In this document: in pieces, positions 7,057-16,112 of the stretch
Layout: every line of letters begins with the position of its first letter
Position numbering within the stretch: the first letter of the stretch is position 1
NCBI RefSeq assembly: GCF_021190955.1
Contig: NZ_JAIOAO010000002.1
Span: 1,550,001 to 1,614,000 of the forward strand
Source: Parachryseolinea silvisoli
GTDB lineage: Bacteria; Bacteroidota; Bacteroidia; Cytophagales; Cyclobacteriaceae
Direction of reading: 5' to 3'
DNA: 64,000 nucleotides
Translations under genes and position numbers: made by a program
The notes under the pieces: generated by a model
What the model saw: only the letters and a program-made list of their open reading frames with translations
Databases searched by the model: none
What the model was told of the DNA's origin: nothing

Positions 7057-8196
7057 ATGTACCTACTCCCGTTTATAAAACGAAATCAAGATCATGATTT
7101 CACGCTGATCTCGGACACTGTAAAAGAATACTTTCCGACCGGCAAGTCCACAAGGCTCACGCCTGAGACCGTTGTCTCATCACCAGGGTATGAGAAGATC
7201 GGAAAGATCTGTCAGGAGGAGTTCCTGGACAAAAAAGCTTATCGCGATAAATGGGGGAAATTGACATCTCACCTCAAGAAAGTGTTTAAAACATCTGTGC
7301 GCGGATATCCGGATTTGGCAAGTGGCGGATTCTTTGGTGAAGTAATAATCGAAGAAGATAAATCGCCGGACTTCATTAGAGAAAAGAGCCTTCATTTTTA
7401 TGTCAGTACCATCGGCCCGTTCTTTTCCATTTATGCCGTTGACTCCTCCATAGCGTTGCTGGAAATTGATTTCCATATGGTGGAGTATCGCAAAGGTAAC
7501 TTTGAAGCAATACATGCTATTACTCTCTCTCCGGTTTTTGAATATCGGGAAGTGTTTCTCAAACTTGAGTCAGAACTTAGAGCATTTTTTTTAGGATATT
7601 TATTTGTGCCGTATCAAATTGGCATGTCGACCATCAAAAACATATCGGTGGCCGATGAGTTGCGCGATCCGAGGGCGTTGGATACGGTATATGAAGCCCT
7701 TTTTGGATATGGTGCAGTGCGGGATTGTCTGACGAGAGGCGATGGGTACTATGGAATGAACGACTGGATCAAATCGTTAAATAAAAAAGAGAAATCATTA
7801 GTGGATGTGGTCTCAAAAAACATAGCAGCGGCGCCCACTGACATTACTATCCATAAGGTGTGGAAACTCCAGGAATCAAAACGACTCGATACATTCGGAA
7901 TATCCGGGAATCTCATGTTTGGAATGAATCTATTTGATATAATCGATTTGAGCGATAAGTCCACGGTTATTATGACGTCTTCTAAAAGCGGGACTCCCGG
8001 AAGCACTAAGTACAAGATCGAGGATAATGTAATTAAAATCGCCTCGAACTATTCACTCCGGATTGTGAGCCTCTCGCAAGATACACTGACGTTGAACTTA
8101 ATCCTTGACTTCGATAGCGATGACGTGTCGCTCAAGGGTGAGGTGTTGGAGATGCGTTTTTGTCAAATGAAAGACAGTGCCCTGCAAGGTGTGTAA
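7057..8196 (+). CDS. Hypothetical protein
   Basis: I do not recognise this 379-residue protein. The frame is open to a TTG at 7012, but the ATG at 7057 (MYLLPFIKRN) seems the better start. There is no signal peptide and no clear membrane helix. The sequence is mixed alpha/beta, with two parts: residues about 25-240 (with ASGGFFGEVIIEED and FSIYAVDSSIALLEIDFH) and a C-terminal beta-rich part about 270-379. No catalytic motif stands out. It stands alone on the plus strand in the AT-rich island. Confidence 0.6.
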   Translation: MYLLPFIKRNQDHDFTLISDTVKEYFPTGKSTRLTPETVVSSPGYEKIGKICQEEFLDKKAYRDKWGKLTSHLKKVFKTSVRGYPDLASGGFFGEVIIEEDKSPDFIREKSLHFYVSTIGPFFSIYAVDSSIALLEIDFHMVEYRKGNFEAIHAITLSPVFEYREVFLKLESELRAFFLGYLFVPYQIGMSTIKNISVADELRDPRALDTVYEALFGYGAVRDCLTRGDGYYGMNDWIKSLNKKEKSLVDVVSKNIAAAPTDITIHKVWKLQESKRLDTFGISGNLMFGMNLFDIIDLSDKSTVIMTSSKSGTPGSTKYKIEDNVIKIASNYSLRIVSLSQDTLTLNLILDFDSDDVSLKGEVLEMRFCQMKDSALQGV

Positions 8197-8309
8197 AGCG
8201 TCTAAGAACTTCGTCGCGAGCTTCCAACCTTTGCGTCTATCTACTACGATCGCGAGCGGAAATTTAAGAAACAAAGGTAAACGCCAACTATAAAGTATAA
8301 TCAAGAAAC

Positions 8310-8582
8310 ATGAAGCAAGAACTGGTACAAAGCCTCAGGGCATTCCGTGATGCGATTACAAAAAACGGCCACGCAGATGCGTCTAAATTCTTAATCGAGG
8401 CCGACGAGGCTGTAACCAATAAGGGTGCGCTTAATGATATTGACAGTGAGTACGAAGAGCAACTTTTCGAGCTTATCACCGATATCGAGGCGATTGAAAA
8501 CGTCAGCGTACCCAACAAGGAACGATTTGACGCAACCGTCGAATTGATAGAGACAACGTTGTACGAAAACGACGAAGATTAG
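8310..8582 (+). CDS. Small acidic hypothetical protein
   Basis: This 90-residue protein is strongly acidic and predicted to be all-helical (MKQELVQSLRAFRDAITK, YEEQLFELITDIEAIENV). The family is unknown to me. Its size, charge and position after an orphan gene in an accessory stretch would fit an immunity protein or a small regulator, but nothing in the sequence proves this. A longer open frame on the other strand (8391-8888) is judged to be a shadow. Confidence 0.6.
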   Translation: MKQELVQSLRAFRDAITKNGHADASKFLIEADEAVTNKGALNDIDSEYEEQLFELITDIEAIENVSVPNKERFDATVELIETTLYENDED

Positions 8583-8755
8583 CGCAGCAATTTGATACAC
8601 CATCGTGGACGGCCAACAACCAAAGCCGCCCCCGATGGTATCGCCGGCCCCGGCTTTGTTCGAATTCGACGCGCGCTCTTCCCATTCGAGCTCCTCTTCG
8701 TAGTGATCGACTTCATAAAGATGGATTTTAACAGTAAAACCGCGATTTAATAGAA

Positions 8756-8792
8756 ATGCAACCCTATTGCATGGTTTTTTCCAGTACTTTTG
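8756..8792 (+). promoter_or_regulatory. Promoter-like region before the efflux operon
   Basis: An inverted repeat ATGCAA / TTGCAT (8756-8761 and 8767-8772, 5-base loop) is followed by TACTTTTG (8785-8792), which fits the Bacteroidota -7 box. The start codon follows at 8797, so the transcript would have almost no leader. The inverted repeat lies where the -33 box should be and could be a metal-regulator operator (inference). Confidence 0.5.
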
Positions 8793-8796
8793 ATTC

Positions 8797-9120
8797 ATGC
8801 GATCGATTCGTTTATTACTAGCGCTGTATATCCTTTTCCTGGCGGTCACCCCGTGCAGCGACGAGATGGTGCTGGTACACGAAGGCAAATCGATTTCAGC
8901 GTTAGCTATAAATAGCGACCATAATCATTCTGAAGCTGACCAAGACGGATGCACGCCATTTTGTGTTTGCTCGTGCTGCGCAACCAATATTCAGCTCAGT
9001 CACGCTACGGATATTGCACTTGTGCCCTTTTTCCACAACACAAAAATCATCACACCATACTTCGACATCCCGGTGTTGCATGGTGTTAAGTCGATCTGGC
9101 AGCCACCCAAACTAGCCTAA
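8797..9120 (+). CDS. DUF6660-like Cys/His-rich exported protein
   Basis: The 107-residue protein has an N-terminal signal segment (residues 1-19), a His/Asp-rich stretch (NSDHNHSEADQD) and a dense Cys cluster CTPFCVCSCC. It is of the DUF6660 type that in Bacteroidota lies at the head of heavy-metal efflux operons. A periplasmic metal-binding or metal-buffering role is likely from the residues and the context. About 200 bases separate it from czcA, with one more small gene between, so it is probably the first gene of the operon. Confidence 0.75.
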   Translation: MRSIRLLLALYILFLAVTPCSDEMVLVHEGKSISALAINSDHNHSEADQDGCTPFCVCSCCATNIQLSHATDIALVPFFHNTKIITPYFDIPVLHGVKSIWQPPKLA

Positions 9121-9194
9121 CGCCATTTTCAGGCAGAACGATGTTTTAATCGTTCTTAATTAAATCACTCATACTAAAATTCAGTGTTGCGTTT

Positions 9195-9323
9195 ATGCGC
9201 AAAAAAAAGCCTGCATCCGCTTTTCGGAGGCGTATGGATATTTCAGGCTATATCCTGGCGGCGTTCGCGGGCTTAGGACTGGCTGCGCTACTTCGCCATA
9301 TCATATTAGACCATCTACAATAG
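9195..9323 (+). CDS. 42-residue single-pass membrane peptide
   Basis: ATG at 9195, TAG at 9321-9323, three bases before the czcA start. The peptide has a basic head (MRKKKPASAFRRR) and one hydrophobic helix (YILAAFAGLGLAALL). Basic head, single helix and tight spacing to an RND pump recall the small subunits of RND pumps (for example AcrZ in E. coli), but there is no sequence similarity to prove it. Alternatively its translation only couples that of czcA. Confidence 0.55.
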   Translation: MRKKKPASAFRRRMDISGYILAAFAGLGLAALLRHIILDHLQ

Positions 9324-9326
9324 CTT

Positions 9327-12300
9327 ATGTTAGATAGGATTATTCAATTTTCGATAAAGAATAAACTGATCATTGGCCTGTTCACGCTGGCGTTGATTGG
9401 TTGGGGGGTGTACTCGCTCAGTAGATTGCCGATCGATGCCGTACCCGACATTACCAACAATCAGGTGCAGGTTATTACGATTGCCCCGTCTCAGTCCGCC
9501 CTCGACATTGAGCGCCTGGTGACATTTCCCATCGAGCAAACAATGTCCACGATTCCCGATATTCAGGAGGTTCGGAGTTTTTCGCGGTTCGGGTTATCAG
9601 TAGTGACTATCGTGTTTCACGACAATGTGGATGTTTACTGGGCACGTCAGCAGGTAAACGAGCGCCTGACCGTAGCGGCGGACCAAATCCCACCGGGCGT
9701 GGGCTCACCGGAAATGGCGCCTGTTACCACCGGTCTGGGTGAAATTTATCAATACATCATCCGGGCAGAAAAAGGCTACGAAGATACCTATGATGCGATG
9801 GAACTCCGCAGTATCCAGGACTGGATCGTACGCCGACAGTTGTTGGGTACCCCGGGCGTGGCCGACGTGGCCAGCTTTGGCGGTTACCTGAAGCAATATG
9901 AAATCACGCTTGACCCCGATAAATTACGGAGCTTCGATTTAAGCATCGGCGATGTTTTCGCCGCCCTCGAGCGGAACAATCAGAACACCGGCGGGGCCTA
10001 TATCGATAAGAAGCCCAACGCCTGGTATATCCGTAGTGAGGGATTGATCAACTCCCAGGAAGATATTGGCAAGATTGTCATCGAGAGTACTGCAGCCGGT
10101 ATTCCCGTGCTGATTCGAAATGTCGCCGAAGTGAAGTTTGGTTACGCAAACCGCTATGGCGCGATGACCTATAATACCGAAGGTGAAGTCGTCGGGGCAA
10201 TTACCATGATGCTCAAAGGTGAAAACTCTAATGCGGTGGTAAGCCGGGTGAAGGAGAAAATGGAGCAGATTCAGAAAACTCTTCCCAAAGGGGTGACCAT
10301 TGAGGCGTTTCTCGACCGCAGCTCGCTGGTAGCCCGGGCCGTTGGCACCGTGGAGAAGAACCTTTTAGAAGGAGCCCTCATTGTGATCCTGGTGCTTGTG
10401 CTGTTCTTAGGCAATCTCCGTGCGGGTCTTATCGTAGCATCCGTCATTCCGTTGGCGATGTTATTTGCTGTTTCACTGATGAATGTATTCGGAGTTTCCG
10501 GTAACCTCATGAGTCTCGGGGCGATCGACTTCGGGATCATTGTAGACGGAGCTGTTATTATCGTGGAAGCGACCATGCACCATCTGGGGCTGCGCGGTAT
10601 TGGTCGGGGTAAACTCACGCAGGCTGAAATGGATATTGAAGTTTATGAGTCCGCATCTAAGATCAGGAATTCAGCGGCCTTTGGCGAAATCATCATCCTG
10701 ATTGTTTACCTGCCTATCCTGGCATTGGTGGGAACGGAAGGGAAGATGTTCAAACCGATGGCCCAAACAGTCAGCTTTGCCATTTTGGGTGCCTTTATCT
10801 TGTCACTGACGTACGTGCCCATGATGTCGGCATTAGTACTGAGTAAGAATCCCCAGCACAAGCGGAATTTCTCCGATCGCATGATGGATTTCTTCCATCG
10901 TGTTTATGTGCCGGTCATAGAAGGTGCCATGCGCCGAAAGCTGCTGGTGGTCGCTGCCGCTGTTGCACTATTCGTCGTAAGCCTGGTCATCTTTCTCAAC
11001 ATGGGGGGCGAATTTTTACCTACGCTGGAGGAAGGCGACTTTGCTGTGGAAACCCGCGTACTTACGGGGAGCAGCTTGTCCTATACCGTTGATGCCGCCA
11101 CCCAGGGGGCGGAAATCTTACTGCGAGAGTTTCCAGATGAAGTGAAAGAGGTGGTCGGCAAGATTGGCTCCTCGGAAATTCCAACCGATCCCATGCCCAT
11201 CGAGGCCTGTGACTTAATGGTCATTCTAAAGAACCGAGATGAATGGACTAAAGCAGGTACGCGGGATGAACTTGCTGAAAAAATGGGCGAGGCGCTGGAA
11301 GCGGTTCCAGGCGTGACATTTGGCTTTCAGCAGCCTATCCAAATGCGTTTTAACGAGCTGATGACCGGTGTCCGCCAGGATGTGGCCGTCAAGATATTCG
11401 GTGAAGACCTGGACGTTTTAAGCGGTCTTTCCAGGGAGGTTGCCAAGATTGTCGGCTCGGTAGAAGGTGCCCGCGATCTATATGTAGAAGAGGTCACCGG
11501 GTTGCCCCAGATCGTTGTTCAGATCAACCGTGATGAAGTAGCCAAATATGGTCTGGACGTTGAAACGATCAACCAGACATTGAACACGGCCTTTGCCGGT
11601 CAAAGTGCCGGTATCGTCTACGAGGGTGAGAAACGTTTTGATCTGACAGTACGCCTGGCCTCACAAAGCCGCCAAAGCATTGAAGATGTTCGAAACTTAT
11701 TCGTCACCTCGCCGAAAGGTGATCAGATACCGCTTAAACAATTGGCCGATGTCGAGTTCAAGATCGGCCCTAACCAGATTCAGCGTGAAGATGCCAAGCG
11801 ACGTATTATCGTTGGCTTCAATGTGCGGGGCCGAGATGTGGCAAGTATCGTTATGGAGCTACAACAGAAGATTGCCAGCCAGGTATCGTTTCCGCCGGGG
11901 TACTATCCTACCTATGGTGGACAGTTCGAAAATCTGAAAGAAGCGCAAGCGCGGCTGTCGGTCGCCGTACCGGTAGCGCTACTGCTCATCTTACTGCTTT
12001 TGTTCTTCACGTTCGGCTCGATGAAATACTCCATGCTCATTTTTATGGCTATACCCATGGCGGCTATCGGCGGGGTGTTCGCTTTACTACTGCGTGGCAT
12101 GCCCTTCAGCATTTCGGCAGGTATTGGCTTCATTGCTCTTTTCGGTGTAGCCGTGTTAAATGGGATTGTGCTGATCGCAGAATTCAATCGGTTAAAGGCA
12201 TCCGGGGTGACCGACCTGCATGATATAATCCGTCAGGGTACAGAAACACGTCTCCGGCCCGTGCTCATGACAGCCATGGTGGCGTCGCTCGGGTTTTTGC

Positions 12301-12467
12301 CCATGGCCCTGGCCACTACCGCGGGTGCCGAGGTACAGAAGCCACTGGCAACAGTGGTTATTGGCGGATTGGTCAGCTCCACTATCCTAACATTGGTTGT
12401 GCTGCCATGCCTTTACATCTATTTCGAGAAAATGAACTTAAAAAAGAGTGATGAGAACGCAATCTGA
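9327..12467 (+). CDS. czcA: CzcA/CusA-type heavy-metal RND efflux pump
   Basis: This 1046-residue inner-membrane proton antiporter shows the heavy-metal RND signature: RLPIDAVPDITNNQVQV near the N-terminus and the TM4 proton relay DFGIIVDG, with Asp401 and Asp407. It has two halves of six helices with large periplasmic loops, as in CzcA and CusA, and its length is normal. It should export divalent or monovalent metal cations from periplasm or cytoplasm through the TolC-like and adaptor proteins encoded next. Which metal it exports (Co/Zn/Cd or Cu/Ag) cannot be decided from what I can see. The order pump, channel, adaptor is common in Bacteroidota. Confidence 0.95.
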   Translation: MLDRIIQFSIKNKLIIGLFTLALIGWGVYSLSRLPIDAVPDITNNQVQVITIAPSQSALDIERLVTFPIEQTMSTIPDIQEVRSFSRFGLSVVTIVFHDNVDVYWARQQVNERLTVAADQIPPGVGSPEMAPVTTGLGEIYQYIIRAEKGYEDTYDAMELRSIQDWIVRRQLLGTPGVADVASFGGYLKQYEITLDPDKLRSFDLSIGDVFAALERNNQNTGGAYIDKKPNAWYIRSEGLINSQEDIGKIVIESTAAGIPVLIRNVAEVKFGYANRYGAMTYNTEGEVVGAITMMLKGENSNAVVSRVKEKMEQIQKTLPKGVTIEAFLDRSSLVARAVGTVEKNLLEGALIVILVLVLFLGNLRAGLIVASVIPLAMLFAVSLMNVFGVSGNLMSLGAIDFGIIVDGAVIIVEATMHHLGLRGIGRGKLTQAEMDIEVYESASKIRNSAAFGEIIILIVYLPILALVGTEGKMFKPMAQTVSFAILGAFILSLTYVPMMSALVLSKNPQHKRNFSDRMMDFFHRVYVPVIEGAMRRKLLVVAAAVALFVVSLVIFLNMGGEFLPTLEEGDFAVETRVLTGSSLSYTVDAATQGAEILLREFPDEVKEVVGKIGSSEIPTDPMPIEACDLMVILKNRDEWTKAGTRDELAEKMGEALEAVPGVTFGFQQPIQMRFNELMTGVRQDVAVKIFGEDLDVLSGLSREVAKIVGSVEGARDLYVEEVTGLPQIVVQINRDEVAKYGLDVETINQTLNTAFAGQSAGIVYEGEKRFDLTVRLASQSRQSIEDVRNLFVTSPKGDQIPLKQLADVEFKIGPNQIQREDAKRRIIVGFNVRGRDVASIVMELQQKIASQVSFPPGYYPTYGGQFENLKEAQARLSVAVPVALLLILLLLFFTFGSMKYSMLIFMAIPMAAIGGVFALLLRGMPFSISAGIGFIALFGVAVLNGIVLIAEFNRLKASGVTDLHDIIRQGTETRLRPVLMTAMVASLGFLPMALATTAGAEVQKPLATVVIGGLVSSTILTLVVLPCLYIYFEKMNLKKSDENAI

Positions 12468-12483
12468 TATAACAAATAGAAGC

Positions 12484-13713
12484 ATGAGAAGTATACTTTT
12501 TCTTATCGCGCTTTTGGCTGGCTTTGTCGGACATACGCAGACCCAGGTAACATTGGAAGAAGCGCTGGCACAAGCGCTTAAAAATAGCAAGAATATCCAG
12601 GCGGCTTCGCTGAATATTGACTATCAGCAACAGGTCAAGCGTTCCTCCACTGATATTGGCAAGACGAGTGTCATGTATATGCGCGGACAATACAATAGCT
12701 ATGTAAAAAACGACAATAACATTACGATCACGCAGAGCATTCCGTTTCCTACGGTATTTACCTTCCAACATGCTCTTGGAAAGTCGCTTGTTCGGGGCGG
12801 GGAACTTCAAAAGGCGGCAACAGAAAATGAATTGGCTTTTCAAGTAAAGCAGGCCTTTTATGAGTTGCAATACCGAAAGGCACGGGAAGTATTGTTGGCC
12901 CAACAGGATAGCATCTTTGGAAACCTCGTCAAGGCGGCTGAAGCTCGTTACCGAACAGGGGAGACGCGGCTTTTAGAGAAGACGTCTGTAGAAACTCAGC
13001 ATAGCGAGGCCGCTAATGCGCTGGCACAGGCTCGGGGTGACGTGGCCATCTATCAGCGGCTCTTGAGTACACTGATGAACAGTCCCACGCTGGTGGACAT
13101 TGCTTCGCAGGATCCCGATGAGCGGTCTTTGTCGGTGGCGCTGGATACTACATCAGCCAGTCACAATCCGCGTTTAGCGTATTTGCGCCAACAGGTAGTC
13201 ATTGCCGAGGCAGAGCGCAAAGTCGCCGGTGCTAAATTCCTTCCGGACATCAATCTGGGGTATTTCAACCAGACGCTTATCGGAACAGCAAGAGATGAAA
13301 CCGGCAGTTTAGCGTCTTCCAGCGACCGGTTCCAGGGGTTCCAGGTAGGTGTTTCCTTGCCCCTGTGGTTCGGTCCCCAGGCGGCCAAAGTACGGGCATC
13401 GGCTATAAACCGTGAACGGGCACAGGCCACCTACGAATACGACCAAACCATCATGCAAGGTCAGTGGCAACAGGCCGTCCAGGAATATATAAAAGACAAG
13501 AGCAGCGTCGACCACTATAAAGGATCCGCGCTGAAAAACGCGGAACTGCTATTGAAGCAATCCGCGCTGGCCTTTCGCAGCGGCGAAATCGACTATACCG
13601 AATTGTGGCTCACCACGCGGAACGCCATTGAAATCCGTGAGAACTACCTCAGCAGCCTGAACAATCTTAATCAGTCTGTTATCACCTTAGAGTTCCTGGC
13701 GGGAGTTAATTGA
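12484..13713 (+). CDS. TolC family outer membrane channel
   Basis: The protein has about 409 residues and a signal peptide (MRSILFLIALLAGFVGHTQ) when started at 12484; a GTG at 12448 inside czcA is open in frame but would bury the signal. After the signal comes the OEP-family pattern of long helices and two short strands, with TLEEALAQALKNSKNIQAA as the first repeat. It should form the trimeric exit duct for the CzcA pump. It is 16 bases behind czcA and 24 bases ahead of the adaptor gene. Confidence 0.88.
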   Translation: MRSILFLIALLAGFVGHTQTQVTLEEALAQALKNSKNIQAASLNIDYQQQVKRSSTDIGKTSVMYMRGQYNSYVKNDNNITITQSIPFPTVFTFQHALGKSLVRGGELQKAATENELAFQVKQAFYELQYRKAREVLLAQQDSIFGNLVKAAEARYRTGETRLLEKTSVETQHSEAANALAQARGDVAIYQRLLSTLMNSPTLVDIASQDPDERSLSVALDTTSASHNPRLAYLRQQVVIAEAERKVAGAKFLPDINLGYFNQTLIGTARDETGSLASSSDRFQGFQVGVSLPLWFGPQAAKVRASAINRERAQATYEYDQTIMQGQWQQAVQEYIKDKSSVDHYKGSALKNAELLLKQSALAFRSGEIDYTELWLTTRNAIEIRENYLSSLNNLNQSVITLEFLAGVN

Positions 13714-13737
13714 TTAAATGCTATAAAAAGAAACATC

Positions 13738-14940
13738 ATGAATCGTATAACCAATATAATTGTTCTCATTTCCCTGTTTTCCGTCACGTTATTTTCCTGT
13801 AACACTCCCAAAAAGGAAGAAGTGGAGGAACATCATGAAGATGAAGAAAATGCAGTAGAGCTCACCGAAGCGCAAATCAAAACAGCAGGTGTAGCGTTTG
13901 GCAAAGTCGAAATGAAACAGATCAGCGGCACGATAAAAGTAAACGGTGTCCTGGACGTACCGCCGCAGCAGCTGGTAAGCGTATCGGTTCCGTTGGGTGG
14001 TTTTCTCAAATCCACGGATCTTTTACAGGGTATGTATGTGAAAAAAGGTCAACTGATCGCGACCATCGAAAACACGGACTATATCCAGCTGCAACAGGAC
14101 TACCTGGAGGCTACGAACCAGTTGGAATTTTCAAAAGCCGACTATGAGCGTCAGAAAGAGTTAGCCAGAGAAAATGTCAATTCAGCCAAGACGTTGCAGC
14201 AGGCTAAGTCAACCTTTCTGACATGGATGGCGAAGAAAAATGGATTTGAGGCAAAACTAAAGCTTCTCCATATCAATTTGGCTGACCTTGAAACGGGGCG
14301 AATCACCAGCACCATACAAATCTATGCGCCGATCAGCGGCTACGTCACGGAGGTGAATGTGAACATTGGGAGGTTTGTCAATCCAACCGATGTGCTGTTT
14401 GAAATCGTGGACACGGAACATTTACACGCTGAGCTGACTGTCTTTGAAAAAGACGTTCCAAAGATCAAGATCGGACAGAAAATTCGTTTTACGCTCGCCA
14501 ACGAAACGGAAGAGCGTATGGCGAAGGTATATCTCATCGGGCGCGAGATCACTTCCGACAGAACCGTGCGCATCCACTGTCATATCGACAAAGAGGACAC
14601 AGACCTTCTGCCAGGAATGTACCTGAAGGCGGTAGTAGAAACGAGTGGGGCTTCTGTTCCTGCTTTACCGGATGAAGCCATCGTGGATTACCAAGGTAAG
14701 AAGTATGTTTTTGTTTTGGGCAAGGATGACCATAAAGAGGCTACACAGGAAGGGGAGGAGCATCAAAAAGAAGGGACACATTTTCAAATCGTTGAGGTCC
14801 AGGTTGGTGTTAGCGAGCTGGGCTATACGGAAGTCAATCTGCCAGAGGGTATCGACACGACCGCAGTCGTAACGGAGGGTGCATACGCCGTCCTGTCGAA
14901 ACTTAAAAACAGTGAAGAGGAGGGCGGGCACGCGCACTAA
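13738..14940 (+). CDS. Efflux RND periplasmic adaptor (CzcB/CusB-like)
   Basis: This is a 400-residue lipoprotein (lipobox ending LFSC, Cys21) of the membrane fusion protein family. It has a biotinyl-lipoyl-like domain (LLQGMYVKKGQLIATIEN), a helical hairpin (about 115-185), the second lipoyl half (IYAPISGYVTEVNVNIGRFV) and beta-barrel domains. Two acidic/His-rich stretches (EEHHEDEENA near the N-terminus, and DDHKEATQEGEEHQKEGTH near 330) and a C-terminal HAH could bind metal. It completes the three-part pump. The operon appears to end here. Confidence 0.92.
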   Translation: MNRITNIIVLISLFSVTLFSCNTPKKEEVEEHHEDEENAVELTEAQIKTAGVAFGKVEMKQISGTIKVNGVLDVPPQQLVSVSVPLGGFLKSTDLLQGMYVKKGQLIATIENTDYIQLQQDYLEATNQLEFSKADYERQKELARENVNSAKTLQQAKSTFLTWMAKKNGFEAKLKLLHINLADLETGRITSTIQIYAPISGYVTEVNVNIGRFVNPTDVLFEIVDTEHLHAELTVFEKDVPKIKIGQKIRFTLANETEERMAKVYLIGREITSDRTVRIHCHIDKEDTDLLPGMYLKAVVETSGASVPALPDEAIVDYQGKKYVFVLGKDDHKEATQEGEEHQKEGTHFQIVEVQVGVSELGYTEVNLPEGIDTTAVVTEGAYAVLSKLKNSEEEGGHAH

Positions 14941-15239
14941 GAAAACGGCCTGTATGGTTGCCATTAAGGTTGTTATCCACAAAAAGGAGCATTCACCATT
15001 GTAGATCACAGTAAGCACGAGGAGGATAGCGTCACAAGCCATGACAAATAACTTTGCTCGATTAGTTTAAGTCATTGTTTTCGTAAATAAATTGGGGGAT
15101 GAACGTGGTACAACAGCTCTGATTACCACTAGCTGTTATCGATTTCGTACATTCCGTAAAAGTGTGCTCTTATTTCCCACTTATGTATCCTAGTGTCCGC
15201 CACGATGCTGCGGATATTTGCATCATAAAACAATTAGCA
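14941..15239. other. Intergenic stretch without a recognisable gene
   Basis: The only structure I see is an inverted repeat AACAGCT (15112-15118) / AGCTGTT (15131-15137) with a 12-base loop, about 100 bases before the dehydrogenase start. It could be an operator. No good intrinsic terminator follows the efflux operon. Confidence 0.35.
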
Positions 15240-16061
15240 ATGGCAAAAACAATTTTTATTACAGGCGCATCCCGTGGGTTGGGGCGTATCTGGGCGGAGG
15301 CATTCTTACATCGTGGTGATCAGGTAATCATAGCTGTAAGAAACACACTTTCATTAAAAGAACTGGCTGAACGATATCCTTCAACTCTTTTGGTTCTACG
15401 TCTCGACGTAACGGACAAAAAAGCATGTTTTGAAGCAATTGAAAAAGCAAAGCAGCATTTTGGGAAAATAGATGTATTGATAAACAATGCAGGATACGGA
15501 CATGTCGGTGCCATCGAAGAACTAAATGAAGAGGAGATACGGGCGCAAATGGAAACAAACGTATTCGGATTGCTATGGGTAACACAGGCGATTATACCGA
15601 TTATGCGTGAACAAAAGTTGGGGCATATCATCCAGGTTTCGAGTGCGCTGGGATTGGTTGCATTCCCTACCTTAGGTATCTACAGTGCTTCCAAATTTGC
15701 CGTGGAGGCGATCAGCGAAAGCCTGGCAACTGAAGTAGCCGGCTTTGGAATAAAAGTTACCCTGGTAGAGCCGAACGGATATCTTACCGAATTCAGCACA
15801 TCGTCCGGATCGCAAAGCAAATCTTTAGCGTTATATGATGGGGTGAGAGCCGTACTGAACGAGTCAAATAAACCTGAGGACTGGGGGGTACCTGAAGCGA
15901 CAGCAGAGGCAATGCTGAAGCTAATTGATGCAGATAACCCGCCGTTAAGATTAATACTGGGAAGGGCCGGCTTTCAGTGGGTAAAATATACTTACGCCGA
16001 ACGTATGAAAACCTGGGAATCCTGGCAAGATGTTTCTGTAGCCGCTCATGGCAAACCATAA
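15240..16061 (+). CDS. SDR family oxidoreductase
   Basis: A classical short-chain dehydrogenase of 273 residues when started at the ATG at 15240 (MAKTIFITGASRGLG); the open frame reaches further upstream without support. It shows TGASRGLG, NNAG, the catalytic Ser in VSSALG and YSASK. The C-terminal extension of about 80 residues (GVPEATAEAMLKLIDADNPP) is typical of the DltE/retinol-dehydrogenase-like SDRs annotated as oxidoreductases beside AraC regulators. The substrate is unknown. The AraC gene follows in the same direction, after a perfect palindrome. Confidence 0.87.
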   Translation: MAKTIFITGASRGLGRIWAEAFLHRGDQVIIAVRNTLSLKELAERYPSTLLVLRLDVTDKKACFEAIEKAKQHFGKIDVLINNAGYGHVGAIEELNEEEIRAQMETNVFGLLWVTQAIIPIMREQKLGHIIQVSSALGLVAFPTLGIYSASKFAVEAISESLATEVAGFGIKVTLVEPNGYLTEFSTSSGSQSKSLALYDGVRAVLNESNKPEDWGVPEATAEAMLKLIDADNPPLRLILGRAGFQWVKYTYAERMKTWESWQDVSVAAHGKP

Positions 16062-16072
16062 ATATTAACAAT

Positions 16073-16094
16073 GGACTCCAGCATGCTGGAGTCC
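16073..16094. promoter_or_regulatory. Perfect 22-bp palindrome between SDR and AraC genes
   Basis: The sequence reads GGACTCCAGCA at 16073-16083 and its exact reverse complement at 16084-16094, with no spacer. No T run follows, so it is not a standard terminator. Its place 11 bases after one stop codon and 18 bases before the AraC start suggests an operator, an RNA-level hairpin controlling the regulator, or a processing site. Confidence 0.6.
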
Positions 16095-16112
16095 TACTAT
16101 AATCAATCGAGT

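Noticed and set aside
8391-8888. 165-codon open frame on the minus strand over the small acidic gene
   Set aside because: No signal, no recognisable domain, low-complexity ends, and it covers both the plus-strand gene and the promoter of the efflux operon.
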